Source: JALZOC01 sp038320555 (GTDB lineage Bacteria; Acidobacteriota; Vicinamibacteria; Vicinamibacterales; 2-12-FULL-66-21). From it: a stretch of 52,558 bases of DNA. Positions 40,850 through 50,023 of the stretch are shown here, piece after piece. The stretch is taken from the NCBI GenBank assembly GCA_038320555.1, contig JBBQEJ010000019.1, forward strand, positions 1-52,558. The letters are read 5' to 3'. Position 1 is the first letter of the stretch. The number at the start of each line of letters is the position of its first letter. The notes under the pieces are model-generated. The model was not told the origin of the DNA and did not search any database. It saw nothing but the letters and a program-made list of their open reading frames with translations. A program made the translations under genes and the position numbers.

Positions 40850-43747
40850 CTACGGGGCCACCTGCCGATCGACCACCTCACGGATTTTCCGGCCAAGTGT
40901 GGCAGAGGTGAATGGTTTGTGCAGGAATGCTACCCCGGAATTGCGGACCCCGTGGTGGACGATGGCCTCCTCAGTGTAGCCAGACATGTAGATGACTCTC
41001 AGCTCTGGCCGCAGCTCGATCAGCTGCCTGGTCAACTCAGGCCCGCTGGCACCGGGCATCACGACATCGGTGAGGAGCACGTCGATGGACGCATTCTGAT
41101 CGAACAGCTGAAGCGCTTCATCCGCATTGCCGGCGGCCAGCACCGTGTAGCCTTGGCGCTCCAACAATCTCCTGGCGAGCTCGCGGAGTCCTTCCGAGTC
41201 CTCGACCAGGAGCACTGTCTGCCCGCCAGCATGCGACCCGGAAACCGCAGTCGCGGTTTCGGTGGCCATATCCGCCGCATCCGCCCTTGGGAAATACACC
41301 TTGAACGACGTGCCCCTGCCGACTTCGCTGTAGACCTGGACGCTGCCGCCGCTGCGCGTGACGATGCCGTGGATGGTCGCCAGGCCGAGCCCGGTGCCTT
41401 TGCCAGGCTCCTTGGTCGTGAAATACGGCTCGAAGAGGCGAGCCTGCATCAGCGGCGTCATGCCGGTTCCCGTGTCGGTGACGGTCAGCACCACGTAAGG
41501 ACCTGGTTTCACTGAGAAATGTGCCGTCGCGTAGTGCTCGTCGAGCTCGACGTTGGCGACCTCGATTGTCAACGTGCCGCCTCCTGCCATGGCATCCCGC
41601 GCGTTCACGGCGAGATTCAGGACGATCTGCTCAATCTGCCCGCGATCGGCCTTCACGCGCGCCGGCTCGGGCCGGAGCGCCACCACCACGGTCACGTCCT
41701 CTTCAATGAGGCGATCGAGCAGCGACCGCATGTTGGCCACCACGACATTCAAATCGAGCAGGGTCGGCTCGATGATCTGCTTGCGGCTCAATGCCAGCAA
41801 CTGGCGCGTGAGGTCGGCGGCCCGCTCGCCTGCTTTTTGAATTTCGGCAATGTCCGTCTGGTGCGGGTCTGTCGGGGCGAGATCTTCCAGCACCAGCTCG
41901 CAGTACCCCAGGATCGCCGTCAGGAGATTGTTGAAGTCGTGCGCCACGCCGCCTGCCAGCCGTCCGATGGCTTCCATTTTCTGCGCCTGCTGATACTGCT
42001 GCTCCAACGTGTGGCGCTCGGTGACGTCCAGCGAAATGCCGAGGCCGCGCACTGGTTTGCCGTTTCCGCCGAGATGAATTCGCCCCGCGACGGTCAGCCA
42101 CCGGACCGTGCCGTCGGGCCAGATCGTGCGATGCTGCACGGAGAAGTCCGCGCCGGACCGTGTCGCCTCAGCCAGCGTCTCGGACAGCGCGTCGCGGTCC
42201 TGAGGATGCACGCACTCCAGAAACGCCTCGAGTGTCCCGCCAAATGTTCCCGGCTTCAGGCCGTACTGGGCTTCGAGGATCTCAGACCATTGGAGCACTC
42301 CGGTGGTGTAGTCCATATCCCAGATCCCGACGTCGGCGCTCTGCAGCGCAAACCGCATCCGCTCTTCCGAGTGTCGCAGCGCCTCGACAGCCTGATTTCG
42401 CTCTGTGATGTCTGCGCCGGAACTGAACGTGCCGACGACATGGCCGGCGTCGTCCTTCAACAAGGTGTTGTGCCATTCGATCAACCGTTCCCCGCCGGAG
42501 CTGGTGAGTACGTGAGTTTCGATGACGGAAAGATCTCCGGCGACGACGGTGTGGAACTTCTTTCTGAGTTCCTGGCGCACTCGCGCCGGAAGACACGTGT
42601 CCAGAAAGTCGCGCCCGAGCAGCTCGCGTTCAGTCCATCCCAGGAGGTCGCAGCCCTTGCGGTTGATCAGCGTGATCCGTCCATCGAGGTCGAGAGCGAG
42701 CAGGACGACTTCGGACGTGTCGAGACATCGCTGCGCCCGGTCTCTCTCATGCCGCAGTTCCGACTCCGCCTGTTTGCGCTCGAAGATCTCGTGTTCGAGC
42801 TCGTACTTGCGGCCGAGCTGCCCAGCCAGCGCCAGGACCATGTCTTCATCGTCCTCGGTAAAGGTCGTGCCCTCGTTACCGACGAGACAGATCCAGCCAT
42901 AGACATGAGCCGGTGAGGCCACGGGTGCGGCCAGATATGACTGAACCTCCGGATGGAGCGCGGGGAGGTGCAGTCTTGCTGGATCGCCGCCAGGATTATC
43001 GCCACGCATCGTCCGCCGCTCGGCGACGACCGTTCCAAGAATCCCCGAGACCGTGTCACCGATGTTGATCCAGCTTGCTGCGTCCACGCCGTGGGTGACG
43101 CAGCGCTGCACCGTTCGGTCGGTTCGATCGAGGATCCCGAGCGTGACATAGGTCGCGCGAAACAGGTCGTGCGCGGCCACGGCCACGCGCTGAAGCAGGC
43201 GGTCGGCGTCGCGCTCGGAGGCGAGCTCGAGGCCGATATTGATCAGCGCCCTCAACCGCGCGTTGGCGGTTCTCAGGTCCCCGGTCTTGTCCGAGAGCTT
43301 GTCGGTGAGCAACCGGAGGTGCTCGCCGTGGAATTCCGTCGTGAGCGCGGAAACGTCCGAGGACACGGGGATCGTCGATTCGCACGAAAGCACGAGGCCC
43401 ACGACCCGCAGGACCTCGGCAGATTCGACAGGCTTTGTCAGGACGGCGGATACGCCGATGGACAGCGCGAGCACCCTGGCTTCACGCTCGCCGTAGTGCG
43501 CCGTCGAGAACACCACGGGAATCTGGCTGGTCGTCGGATCGAGGCGCAGCTGTCTTACGAACTCATAGCCGTCCATGACAGGCATGAGCACGTCAGTAAT
43601 CACCAGATCGGGACGGTCGCGATGGATGCTGGCCAGTCCTTCGGTGCCATTCGCCGCCTCGAGCATTCGATGCCCCTGATGGCTGAGGAGCGTAACCAGG
43701 AATGTCCGGTTGGCCGTGAGGTCGTCAACTATCAGGATCGTCGCCAT
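40850..43747 (-). CDS. Hybrid histidine kinase: REC-GAF-PAS-PAS-HisKA-HATPase-REC
   Basis: 965 residues, no membrane segments. Domains in order: a receiver (1-120; VDD, LVITDVLMPVMDG, STAHYG, TKP), a coiled region, a GAF domain (about 165-320), two PAS domains (about 350-470 with DITERN, and 480-600 with DVTERH), the phospho-acceptor block GGVAHDFNNLLTAILGY, a full ATPase (NLAVNARDAM N-box, TDTGTGM G1, RLFEPYFTTKEPGKGTGLGL F/G2 boxes) and a C-terminal receiver (LLTDVVMPGASG, YMSGYT, HKP). It is cytosolic and senses soluble signals through GAF/PAS. It follows the stand-alone receiver gene on the same strand. Its C-terminal half closely resembles the decayed kinase at 23.8-24.6 kb. Confidence 0.92.
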   Translation of the reverse strand: MATILIVDDLTANRTFLVTLLSHQGHRMLEAANGTEGLASIHRDRPDLVITDVLMPVMDGYEFVRQLRLDPTTSQIPVVFSTAHYGEREARVLALSIGVSAVLTKPVESAEVLRVVGLVLSCESTIPVSSDVSALTTEFHGEHLRLLTDKLSDKTGDLRTANARLRALINIGLELASERDADRLLQRVAVAAHDLFRATYVTLGILDRTDRTVQRCVTHGVDAASWINIGDTVSGILGTVVAERRTMRGDNPGGDPARLHLPALHPEVQSYLAAPVASPAHVYGWICLVGNEGTTFTEDDEDMVLALAGQLGRKYELEHEIFERKQAESELRHERDRAQRCLDTSEVVLLALDLDGRITLINRKGCDLLGWTERELLGRDFLDTCLPARVRQELRKKFHTVVAGDLSVIETHVLTSSGGERLIEWHNTLLKDDAGHVVGTFSSGADITERNQAVEALRHSEERMRFALQSADVGIWDMDYTTGVLQWSEILEAQYGLKPGTFGGTLEAFLECVHPQDRDALSETLAEATRSGADFSVQHRTIWPDGTVRWLTVAGRIHLGGNGKPVRGLGISLDVTERHTLEQQYQQAQKMEAIGRLAGGVAHDFNNLLTAILGYCELVLEDLAPTDPHQTDIAEIQKAGERAADLTRQLLALSRKQIIEPTLLDLNVVVANMRSLLDRLIEEDVTVVVALRPEPARVKADRGQIEQIVLNLAVNARDAMAGGGTLTIEVANVELDEHYATAHFSVKPGPYVVLTVTDTGTGMTPLMQARLFEPYFTTKEPGKGTGLGLATIHGIVTRSGGSVQVYSEVGRGTSFKVYFPRADAADMATETATAVSGSHAGGQTVLLVEDSEGLRELARRLLERQGYTVLAAGNADEALQLFDQNASIDVLLTDVVMPGASGPELTRQLIELRPELRVIYMSGYTEEAIVHHGVRNSGVAFLHKPFTSATLGRKIREVVDRQVAP

Positions 43748-43833
43748 GTGCAGCTTTCCACAGACATGTGTCTTGTTATCTTCATTTGTTCACGATCGAC
43801 GGCGCGCAGGGATCAGCGGCGGGGCGTCCGAAT

Positions 43834-44202
43834 TCAGGTTCGCGTCAGCTGTGTCGCGATCGCCGCCAGAAATTCCCGGTAACCCATCGGTTTGGCAATG
43901 TAGCCATCACATCCTGCGGCTCGAATGCGCGCCTCGTCACCCTTCATCGCCAGGGCCGTGAGAGCGATCACCGGAATCGCACGCGTCGCCTCGGCCCGCT
44001 TGAGGAGCACCGTCGCTTCGAGGCCGTCCATGCCGGGAAGCTGGATGTCCATCAGGATCAGGTCGGGTTGATCGTCGCGCGCCAGCGTCAACCCTGCCTC
44101 CGCATCCGTCGCGCGTATCACGGTATGGCCCACCGACTGCAGCAGGAATGCCGCTAACGTCATGTTCGCGGGGTTGTCCTCGACTACCAGAACTCTTGCC
44201 AT
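43834..44202 (-). CDS. Single-domain response regulator (DivK/CheY-like)
   Basis: 122 residues: a receiver with acidic VVEDN, phospho-acceptor Asp in LILMDIQLPGMDG, ALTA and IAKPM (conserved Lys). There is no output domain, so it relays phosphate or binds a partner, as DivK does. It sits between two hybrid kinase genes (33 bases after one, 86 before the other), and both are likely partners. Confidence 0.93.
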   Translation of the reverse strand: MARVLVVEDNPANMTLAAFLLQSVGHTVIRATDAEAGLTLARDDQPDLILMDIQLPGMDGLEATVLLKRAEATRAIPVIALTALAMKGDEARIRAAGCDGYIAKPMGYREFLAAIATQLTRT

Positions 44203-44235
44203 GTCAGGCGACCCCGGGACGCCGGCCTTCGAGTG

Positions 44236-46779
44236 TCACGCGTCCTGCGTCAGAGGAAACAAACCCAGATCGACGAGCGACTTGGACAACTCCTGACGTG
44301 AGATCGGCTTCTGCATGACCGCCGCCGCGCCGAGCGAGAGCCCCTTGCCGGGATCCGCCACAATCGAGACGACGACGACCGGAATCTGCCGCAAGTCCGG
44401 CGCCTGCTTGAGGCGTTTCAGGAATTCCCAGCCATCCATGTGAGGCAGCAGGATGTCCAGGGTGATCAGCGACAACGGCTGCTGCGCCGCGAGCACCAAC
44501 GCGACTTCGGCGGAAGCGGCGTGCACCACCTTGAAACCCTGCGCCTCGAGCTGCACTCGGATCAACTCAGCGGACTTGAAATCGTTCTCCACCACCAGCG
44601 CGGTGCGTGTTCCCGGCCACGCCTCCATACGAGGACCGGCCGGTGCCATCGCGTCGGTGAGCGGCACTTCCCCCAGGGGCCGGAGCGGCAGCCAAACCGT
44701 GAACGTGGACCCCTTGCCCACGGTGCTTTCCACCGACACCGAGCCGCCGTGCAACTCGGCGAGGAGTTTGACCATGGCCAGACCCAGTCCCGTGCCCTCG
44801 AATTTTCGCGAGAGCCCGCTGTCGATCTGATTGAAGGGCTTGAACAACTGTTCCAGCCCCTTCGGCGAGATGCCGATGCCGCTGTCGGTGACGCTGATCT
44901 TGAGAAACTCCACGAACTCGCTCTCGGCCAATGGGAAGCCGCGGCTTGTTCGGGAGCCGGACATTCGGCCGACCTGGGCGCGCGGCACACTGTCGGCCCG
45001 CAGGGTTACGTGGCCTCCCTCGTTGGTGAACTTGACGGCGTTCGACAGCAGGTTGTACAGGATCTGCTTGACCTTTCGGGCATCCGCCTGAATCAAGCCA
45101 GGCGTCTCGGCGTTCTCCACGTCCAGGCGGATGTGGAGGGCCGCAGCTTTCTCCCTGATGATGGACAAGCTGCTCAGGAACAGCATCGGCACCTCCACCG
45201 GCTCCAGATCGAGCGTCATCTTGCCGGCTTCCACTTTGGACAAGTCGAGGATGTCGTTGATGAGAGAGAGCAGATGCTTGCCGCTGCCGAAGATGTCGCC
45301 GATGAACCCGCGCTGTTGATCGGTCATCTCGCCGATCAGTCCATCCCGGAGCACCTCGGAGAAGCCGATGATGGCATTGAGGGGCGTCCTCAGTTCGTGT
45401 GACATGTTGGCGAGAAATTCCGATTTCATGCGGCTCGCGTCTTCCAGCTCGATGTTTTTCTGCAGAAGCGTCTGCTCGAACCGTTTCAGCTCCGTCATGT
45501 CGCGCGCGGCGGCGAATACCCCTTGCAGGCGCCTGTCCCGGTCGTGGAATGTCGTCGCGTTGTACGACACGACGGTCTCCGTGCCATCCCTCGCGCGCGC
45601 GGTGAGCTCGTAGTTGGTGACCTTGCCTTCGTTCAGCACCCGGTGGATGCCCGCCTCGGCCCTGGCCGGATCGGTAAAGTAGTTCTTGAACGGCGCACCG
45701 ATGAGCTCATCGCGCGTGCACCCGGTCAGCACCTCCATCTGCTTGTTGACGTCGGTGATGATGCCGCGAGGATCCGTGGTCATCAGGGCGTCGATGTTCG
45801 ACTCGAGAAGCGAGCGCGTGTAGAAGTGCTGGTCGCGCAGCCGCTGATCGAGCTTCATCCGCTCTTCTTCGACCTGCTTGCGCGCCGTGTTGTCCGTGCC
45901 GATCAGCAGATAGCCGATGATGGCGTCCTGCGCATCGCGCAGCGCCGTGACGGACACCACTGCCGGGAAGCGGCTTCCGTCCTTGCGGAAGTACGTCAGC
46001 TCGTAGATGTCTTCGATGCCGCGTGAGGCCTTGAAGACGAGGGCCTCGAACCCGGGTGTAATGGAGGTTCCGAGCTCCGCGCTGAGCGCTTCGGCGCGCA
46101 CGATCAGTTCCTGCGGATCGGAGATATCGGCCGGCGTGATCTTGTTCATGACCTCGGCGGCCGCGTAGCCCAGCATCCGCTCGGCGCCGACATTGAAGAT
46201 CTGAATGACCCCCTTTGCGTCGGTGGCGATGCTCGAGAAGTTGGCACTGTTGAAAATCGCGCTCTGCAGGGCCCCCGCTTTGAGCAGCGCTTCTTCCGCC
46301 TGCTTGCGCGCCGTGTTGTCCGTGCCGATCAGCAGATAGCCGATGATGGCGTCCTGCGCATCCCGCAGCGCCGTGACGGACACCACCGCCGGGAAGCGGC
46401 TCCCATCCTTGCGGATATAGGTCAGCTCGTAGATGTCCTCGATCCCGCGCGAGGCCTTGAACACGAGCGCCTCGAACCCTGGCGTGATCGGAGTTCCGAG
46501 CTCGACGCTCAACGCTTTGGCCCGTGCGATCACTTCCTGCGGATCCGAAATATCGGCCGGCGTGATCTGGTTCATGACCTCGGCGGCCGCGTAGCCCAGC
46601 ATCCGCTCGGCGCCGACATTGAAAATCTGGATGACCCCGTTTGCGTCGGTCGCGATGCTCGAGAAGTTCGCGCTGTTGAAAATCGCGCTCTGCAGGGCCC
46701 CCGTTTTCAGGAGAGTCTCCGACTGCCGGACGTCAACCACGTCAGCCGCTTCGGCAGTTCTTTTGTCGGCTGTACGCAT
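44236..46779 (-). CDS. Hybrid histidine kinase: PAS-PAS-PAS-HisKA-HATPase-REC
   Basis: 847 residues, cytosolic. The first two PAS domains are almost identical (FNSANFSSIATDANGVIQIF ... FPAVVSVTALRDAQDAIIGY), arising from a 426-base tandem duplication. A third, different PAS domain follows (SLLESNIDALMTTDPRGIIT). The H-box is MSHELRTPLNAIIGFSEVL; the ATPase has LLSNAVKFTNEGG, DSGIGISP and GTGLGLAMVKLLAELHGG; the receiver has LITLDILLPHMDGWEF and QKP. The receiver's first acidic pair is reduced to VVEND. A 16-bp palindromic site (47056) lies about 280 bases upstream. Confidence 0.92.
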   Translation of the reverse strand: MRTADKRTAEAADVVDVRQSETLLKTGALQSAIFNSANFSSIATDANGVIQIFNVGAERMLGYAAAEVMNQITPADISDPQEVIARAKALSVELGTPITPGFEALVFKASRGIEDIYELTYIRKDGSRFPAVVSVTALRDAQDAIIGYLLIGTDNTARKQAEEALLKAGALQSAIFNSANFSSIATDAKGVIQIFNVGAERMLGYAAAEVMNKITPADISDPQELIVRAEALSAELGTSITPGFEALVFKASRGIEDIYELTYFRKDGSRFPAVVSVTALRDAQDAIIGYLLIGTDNTARKQVEEERMKLDQRLRDQHFYTRSLLESNIDALMTTDPRGIITDVNKQMEVLTGCTRDELIGAPFKNYFTDPARAEAGIHRVLNEGKVTNYELTARARDGTETVVSYNATTFHDRDRRLQGVFAAARDMTELKRFEQTLLQKNIELEDASRMKSEFLANMSHELRTPLNAIIGFSEVLRDGLIGEMTDQQRGFIGDIFGSGKHLLSLINDILDLSKVEAGKMTLDLEPVEVPMLFLSSLSIIREKAAALHIRLDVENAETPGLIQADARKVKQILYNLLSNAVKFTNEGGHVTLRADSVPRAQVGRMSGSRTSRGFPLAESEFVEFLKISVTDSGIGISPKGLEQLFKPFNQIDSGLSRKFEGTGLGLAMVKLLAELHGGSVSVESTVGKGSTFTVWLPLRPLGEVPLTDAMAPAGPRMEAWPGTRTALVVENDFKSAELIRVQLEAQGFKVVHAASAEVALVLAAQQPLSLITLDILLPHMDGWEFLKRLKQAPDLRQIPVVVVSIVADPGKGLSLGAAAVMQKPISRQELSKSLVDLGLFPLTQDA
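45873..46720 (-). repeat. 426-bp tandem duplication encoding two PAS domains
   Basis: The same DNA words recur 426 bases apart (for example TGCTTGCGCGCCGTGTTGTCC near 45875 and 46301), covering 142 codons each. The copies differ at scattered third positions and a few codons (N/K, Q/K, V/L), so the duplication is recent but not brand new. Confidence 0.8.
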
Positions 46780-47136
46780 TGTCCTCCGACCGTAGCAAGA
46801 AGGCCTGTCCCGGACGTCGGTTCGAAGTAAAACGTCAGGGGCTATTCAGTTTTGAACGCGACCGTAGTGGTGTCGTGTGAGCGTGCGGTCGGCTGAGACG
46901 ACGAGATGAAGGGCGTTCTGCGTGCGATCCGATTGATGGCCAAAGTGGGCCGGTCGGCGCGCACCCATTCAATGAGAAAGGGAGCTCTCGAACGCTGGCG
47001 GGCTCAGTTCTGGAAAGCGCTAGCAGGAAGTGTATACCCCGATTGGCGGCGTGACTGTGCAGAATTGAACAGCCGACCTTCACCGGAACCGACCGCATGG
47101 TCGAGTTCATCGGGGTATCGCCGAGACCCGTCGCCC
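46780..47136. other. Intergenic region upstream of the PAS-PAS-PAS kinase
   Basis: 357 bases with no gene I can support on either strand. It contains the palindromic site at 47056-47071. No consensus -35/-10 pair was clear. Confidence 0.4.
47056..47071. promoter_or_regulatory. 16-bp palindromic operator-like site, copy 2
   Basis: TGTGCAGAATTGAACA, matching copy 1 (31028) at 14 of 16 positions. It lies between the GGDEF-EAL stop and the PAS-PAS-PAS kinase start. Confidence 0.5.
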
Positions 47137-48784
47137 TCAGTGTTGCGCAAAACATTCGATGATGGGCCGCGGCGGGCCTATATGGAAGCCTTGCGCGTAG
47201 TCGATGCCGCTCTGCCGTAACCGATCCGTCATTGCCTGATCGGTCACGAATTCCGCCACGGTCTTCTTCCCCATCCCCTTGGCGATTCCGACCATTGCCT
47301 CAACGACGAGCTGGTCGGTGGTGCTGGCGCCAAAGCCACGAATGAAGTCGCCGTCGAGCTTGAAATAATCGAAGGGGAGGTGCTTCAGATAGAAGAAGGA
47401 GCCGAAGCCGGTGCCAAAATCGTCCAACGCGAACCGGCAGCCCCGACTCCGCAACTCCATGGTGAAATTCTTCGCGCGCTCAATGTTGCCGATCGCGGCC
47501 GATTCGGTCAGCTCGAAGACCAGAGAGGAGGGATCGATGCGCGTGTCAGCCAGCGATCGATCGATGGCCTCGACGAGCTGCGGGCTGCCGATGGATTTCG
47601 CGGAGATGTTCAGGTGGAGCGTCAGCGACCGGCCAAGCCGGGCGTGCGCGGCGATGAGCGCGACCGCCTGCTGCACGACCCAGGAGTCGATCGATACGAT
47701 CGTGCCAAACCGTTCAGCGACGTGCAAGAAAGCGCTCGGCGGGAGCAGCTCGCCCTCATCGGTGCGCAACCGGAGAAGCAGCTCGTACTGGCTCACCTCG
47801 CGGCTCGCGAGGTCGAGGATCGGCTGGCAGAACAGCTCGAGCTGATCGCGCGAGAGCGCGCGCTGGATGCGCTCGGCTGTCGCGAGCCGTGACGACGATC
47901 GAGGCCCCCCCTCCGACGGCGGGCTATATAGCGCGAACCGGTTGCGGCCGGCTTCCTTCGCTTCGTACATCGCAAGATCGGCCGCCGCCAGAATCTCGAT
48001 GTTCGTGAGACCGTCGAACAGCGCGACGCCGACGCTGGCGGTCACCGGGATCTGGTGCTCGGCCAGCATCGCCGTCTGGTGGCGCAATGCCTTCACGATG
48101 CCTTCTGCGACGACTTCCGCTTGCCCCGCGTCGACCTGGGGCAGGATGACCCCGAACTCGTCACCCCCCAGCCGTGCCAGGACGTCGGTGTCGCGGGTCC
48201 GGCCCCGAAGGGCCGCGGCAACCGTCTTGAGCAGATCGTCACCGACTTTGTGGCCGAACCGTCGTTGACGGCTTTGAAGTGGTCCAGATCGAGGAGGAGT
48301 ACGGCGCCGCCGCCGCCATAGCGCGCCGCCGATTTGATTTCCTGGGCCAGCGCCTCCTCGAAGCGCCGGCGGTTGAACAAGGCCGTCAGAAAATCGTGAT
48401 CGACGAGATGTTCCAGACGCCCCTCGAGCTCCTTGCGCTCGGAGATATCCTGTACCTGCGCGATGAGATGCAGCGGCCGCCCCTCTTCGTCGCGGACGAG
48501 CGACACGCTCAACAGTACCCAGACCGAGTGGCCCCATGCGTGTTGGTACCGCTTCTCCACTTGATATGTTGGGATGCGCCCCTGGAACATCTCTCGCCTC
48601 TGATTGGCGTCGAGGTCGACATCGTCAGGGTCGGACAGGTCGCGGAACGAGCGCGCACGGAGCTGATCGGCGGCGTACCCGGTGAGCCGACACAACGCGT
48701 CATTGACTCGCAGCAGCCGGCCATGTCTACGAGCGCCATCCCGATCGGCGCGTGCGCGAACGCGTTTTCAAAAGCGCTACGCAT
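47137..48784 (-). pseudogene. PAS-GGDEF-EAL cyclic-di-GMP protein, two frameshifts
   Basis: Starts at the ATG at 48784 (MRSAFENAFAHAPIGMALVD). A missing base near 48722 shifts the frame in the PAS domain; the continuation reads GRLLRVNDALCRLTGYAADQ. It runs through RKELEGRLEHLVDHDFLTALFNRRRF into GGDEF (LLLDLDHFKAVND), then a second missing base near 48257 shifts it again to FGHKVGDDLLKTVAAALRGR. The GGDEF active site (RLGGDEFGV) and most EAL residues (FELTESAA, LDDFGTGFGSF, FDYFKLDGDFI) are intact; the EAL motif itself reads ELL. Restoring two bases gives one PAS-GGDEF-EAL protein of about 550 residues that would make and/or degrade cyclic di-GMP. Sequencing error is possible. Confidence 0.8.
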
Positions 48785-48860
48785 AGGCACCCTCCGTCGC
48801 GGGCTTCCGAACTCGTCTACGGCACTGTCATCAGGATCGCAGGTATCCGCAAAATATCGC

Positions 48861-48876
48861 TGTTCAAAATTGCACA
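48861..48876. promoter_or_regulatory. 16-bp palindromic operator-like site, copy 3
   Basis: TGTTCAAAATTGCACA, matching copy 1 at 15 of 16 positions. It is 77 bases upstream of the PAS-GGDEF-EAL start at 48784. An ATG at 48877 overlaps the site itself, which argues for the downstream start. Confidence 0.55.
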
Positions 48877-49057
48877 TTCTGCTGACCCGGTACTAACGTA
48901 CTAAGCAATGCAGGAACTCGGGCCAGGCCTGTGCTTTTCCGAACATCTCCCGTACGACGCTGTCGGATACGCTGAGGCCGCAGACGATTGAAATTCGGCG
49001 GGCCGTCGTCAGCAGACGGCTGACCTGCGGAGGCTCGCCCAGTCGGGAGAAATTCAG

Positions 49058-49498
49058 ATGCCGAACGATCAAATCCCGCCAGAGCAGAAACGCGAGCACG
49101 CAGAGCACGGTCGCGAGAAGGCCGAGCACAGCCGTCAGGACGCGGAGCAGGGGCGCGAAGTCACCGAAGAACACCGCACCGCAGCCGAGTCTGCCAGAAA
49201 TGAGGCGGAAGAGTTCAGACTGCTGGCCGAGGAGGCGCGGCAGGTCCGGGACCAACATCGCGAAGCGCTCGAGACCTTCCGCGAAGAGCGTGAGCGGCTC
49301 CGCGAATTCGGGGAGACGGCGCGGCTGGCCGCTGAGGACGCACGACACGCCGCCGAGGCTGCCCGTCACGCGGCAGTCGATGCGCTCAACGCAACCGCGG
49401 AAGCGCTGCAAGCGACACTTGAACACATGAAAGTCGTCGAAGAGATGCGGCGGACCCTTCGTGACATCAAGGACGTGGCCAAGGGAAGCTCCAACTAA
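49058..49498 (+). CDS. Coiled-coil protein of unknown function
   Basis: 146 residues from the ATG at 49058, with GGGAGAAA upstream. Almost entirely charged alpha-helix with heptad character (EQKREHAEHGREKAEHSRQD, EAEEFRLLAEEARQVRDQHR, RLAAEDARHAAEAARHAAVD). There is no signal peptide or membrane helix. The opposite strand also has an open frame here, but the regular helical composition supports this strand. It could be a cytosolic scaffold or a phage-tail or KfrA-like helix protein; no family is certain. Confidence 0.65.
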   Translation: MPNDQIPPEQKREHAEHGREKAEHSRQDAEQGREVTEEHRTAAESARNEAEEFRLLAEEARQVRDQHREALETFREERERLREFGETARLAAEDARHAAEAARHAAVDALNATAEALQATLEHMKVVEEMRRTLRDIKDVAKGSSN

Positions 49499-49519
49499 TC
49501 CGCGCGGCATCCCCGACCC

Positions 49520-49572
49520 GACTAGTTGACGTTCTACCAGAGCGGGCGTATCTTTGGTAGAATGTCGACTAG
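49520..49572. promoter_or_regulatory. Strong palindrome upstream of padR
   Basis: CTAGTTGACGTTCTACCA (from 49520) and TGGTAGAATGTCGACTAG (to 49572) form 18-base arms with two mismatches and a loop of about 17 bases. It contains TTGACG and TAGAAT, which could be promoter boxes, though too far apart to pair with each other. PadR regulators usually control their own promoter through such dyads, so it is a candidate PadR operator. It is now 450 bases from padR because a repeat element lies between. Confidence 0.6.
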
Positions 49573-49582
49573 TGGCTAGCGC

Positions 49583-50013
49583 GACTTTGTCAGATCAGCC
49601 AATTCGCTCGGGCGACGGTCCGGTGACCTGTCACGGCGGGTTCACGCAGAGAGCGCCAAGCGCGCGGAGAAGACCAGTTCGGAAGCGGCTGCGCATGCCC
49701 TTCCGGCCACTCGCGCTTCGCGCGAGCAGGAGGGTCACGAGATCCCGGAAACACACAGCGGTTGCTTCGAGGCGCTGCGTGTTTCTGGGATCTCGTGACC
49801 CTTCTGGCGCCGGCCGGCAGGCAGGCGCTGCCGGAAGGGCCGTTCGGCAGCCTTTCTCGGCGATCTGTGCGTCTCGGCTTGCTCCGCGTGAGATCGTCTT
49901 CTCCGCGCACGGTGAAGCTGCGGCAACGTCGAGCGAAACCACGCAGGGAGTACGACGAGCCAGAAAGCAGCACCCGGGACTTCCCCACGGGAATTCGTCA
50001 ATCTGACAAAGTC
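49583..50013. repeat. 431-bp element with terminal inverted repeats, containing palindromic repeat copy 2
   Basis: GACTTTGTCAGAT (49583-49595) recurs inverted as ATCTGACAAAGTC (50001-50013); similarity extends both ways over about 33 bases each, including CTAG and AATTC. Inside is a long hairpin, 49732-49760 against 49773-49801, 29-base arms with two mismatches, containing GAGATCCCGGAAACAC. Flanking words (CGCAGAGAGCGCCAAG, CGGCAGCCTTTCTC) match the element at 24.6-24.9 kb. No gene is visible. It looks like a non-autonomous mobile element (MITE-like) carrying an extragenic palindrome. Confidence 0.65.
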
Positions 50014-50023
50014 GTACTAGACC

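Noticed and set aside
41519..42916. 465-residue frame on the plus strand
   Set aside because: Antisense to the REC-GAF-PAS kinase; no recognisable domain.
46835..47220. Open frames on both strands in the kinase-GGDEF spacer
   Set aside because: Neither translation shows a domain, signal peptide or ribosome site; treated as intergenic.
48893..49510. 205-residue open frame on the minus strand
   Set aside because: It is antisense to the coiled-coil gene at 49058-49498, whose regular charged heptads and ribosome site fit a real protein; the minus-strand translation has no domain-like pattern.
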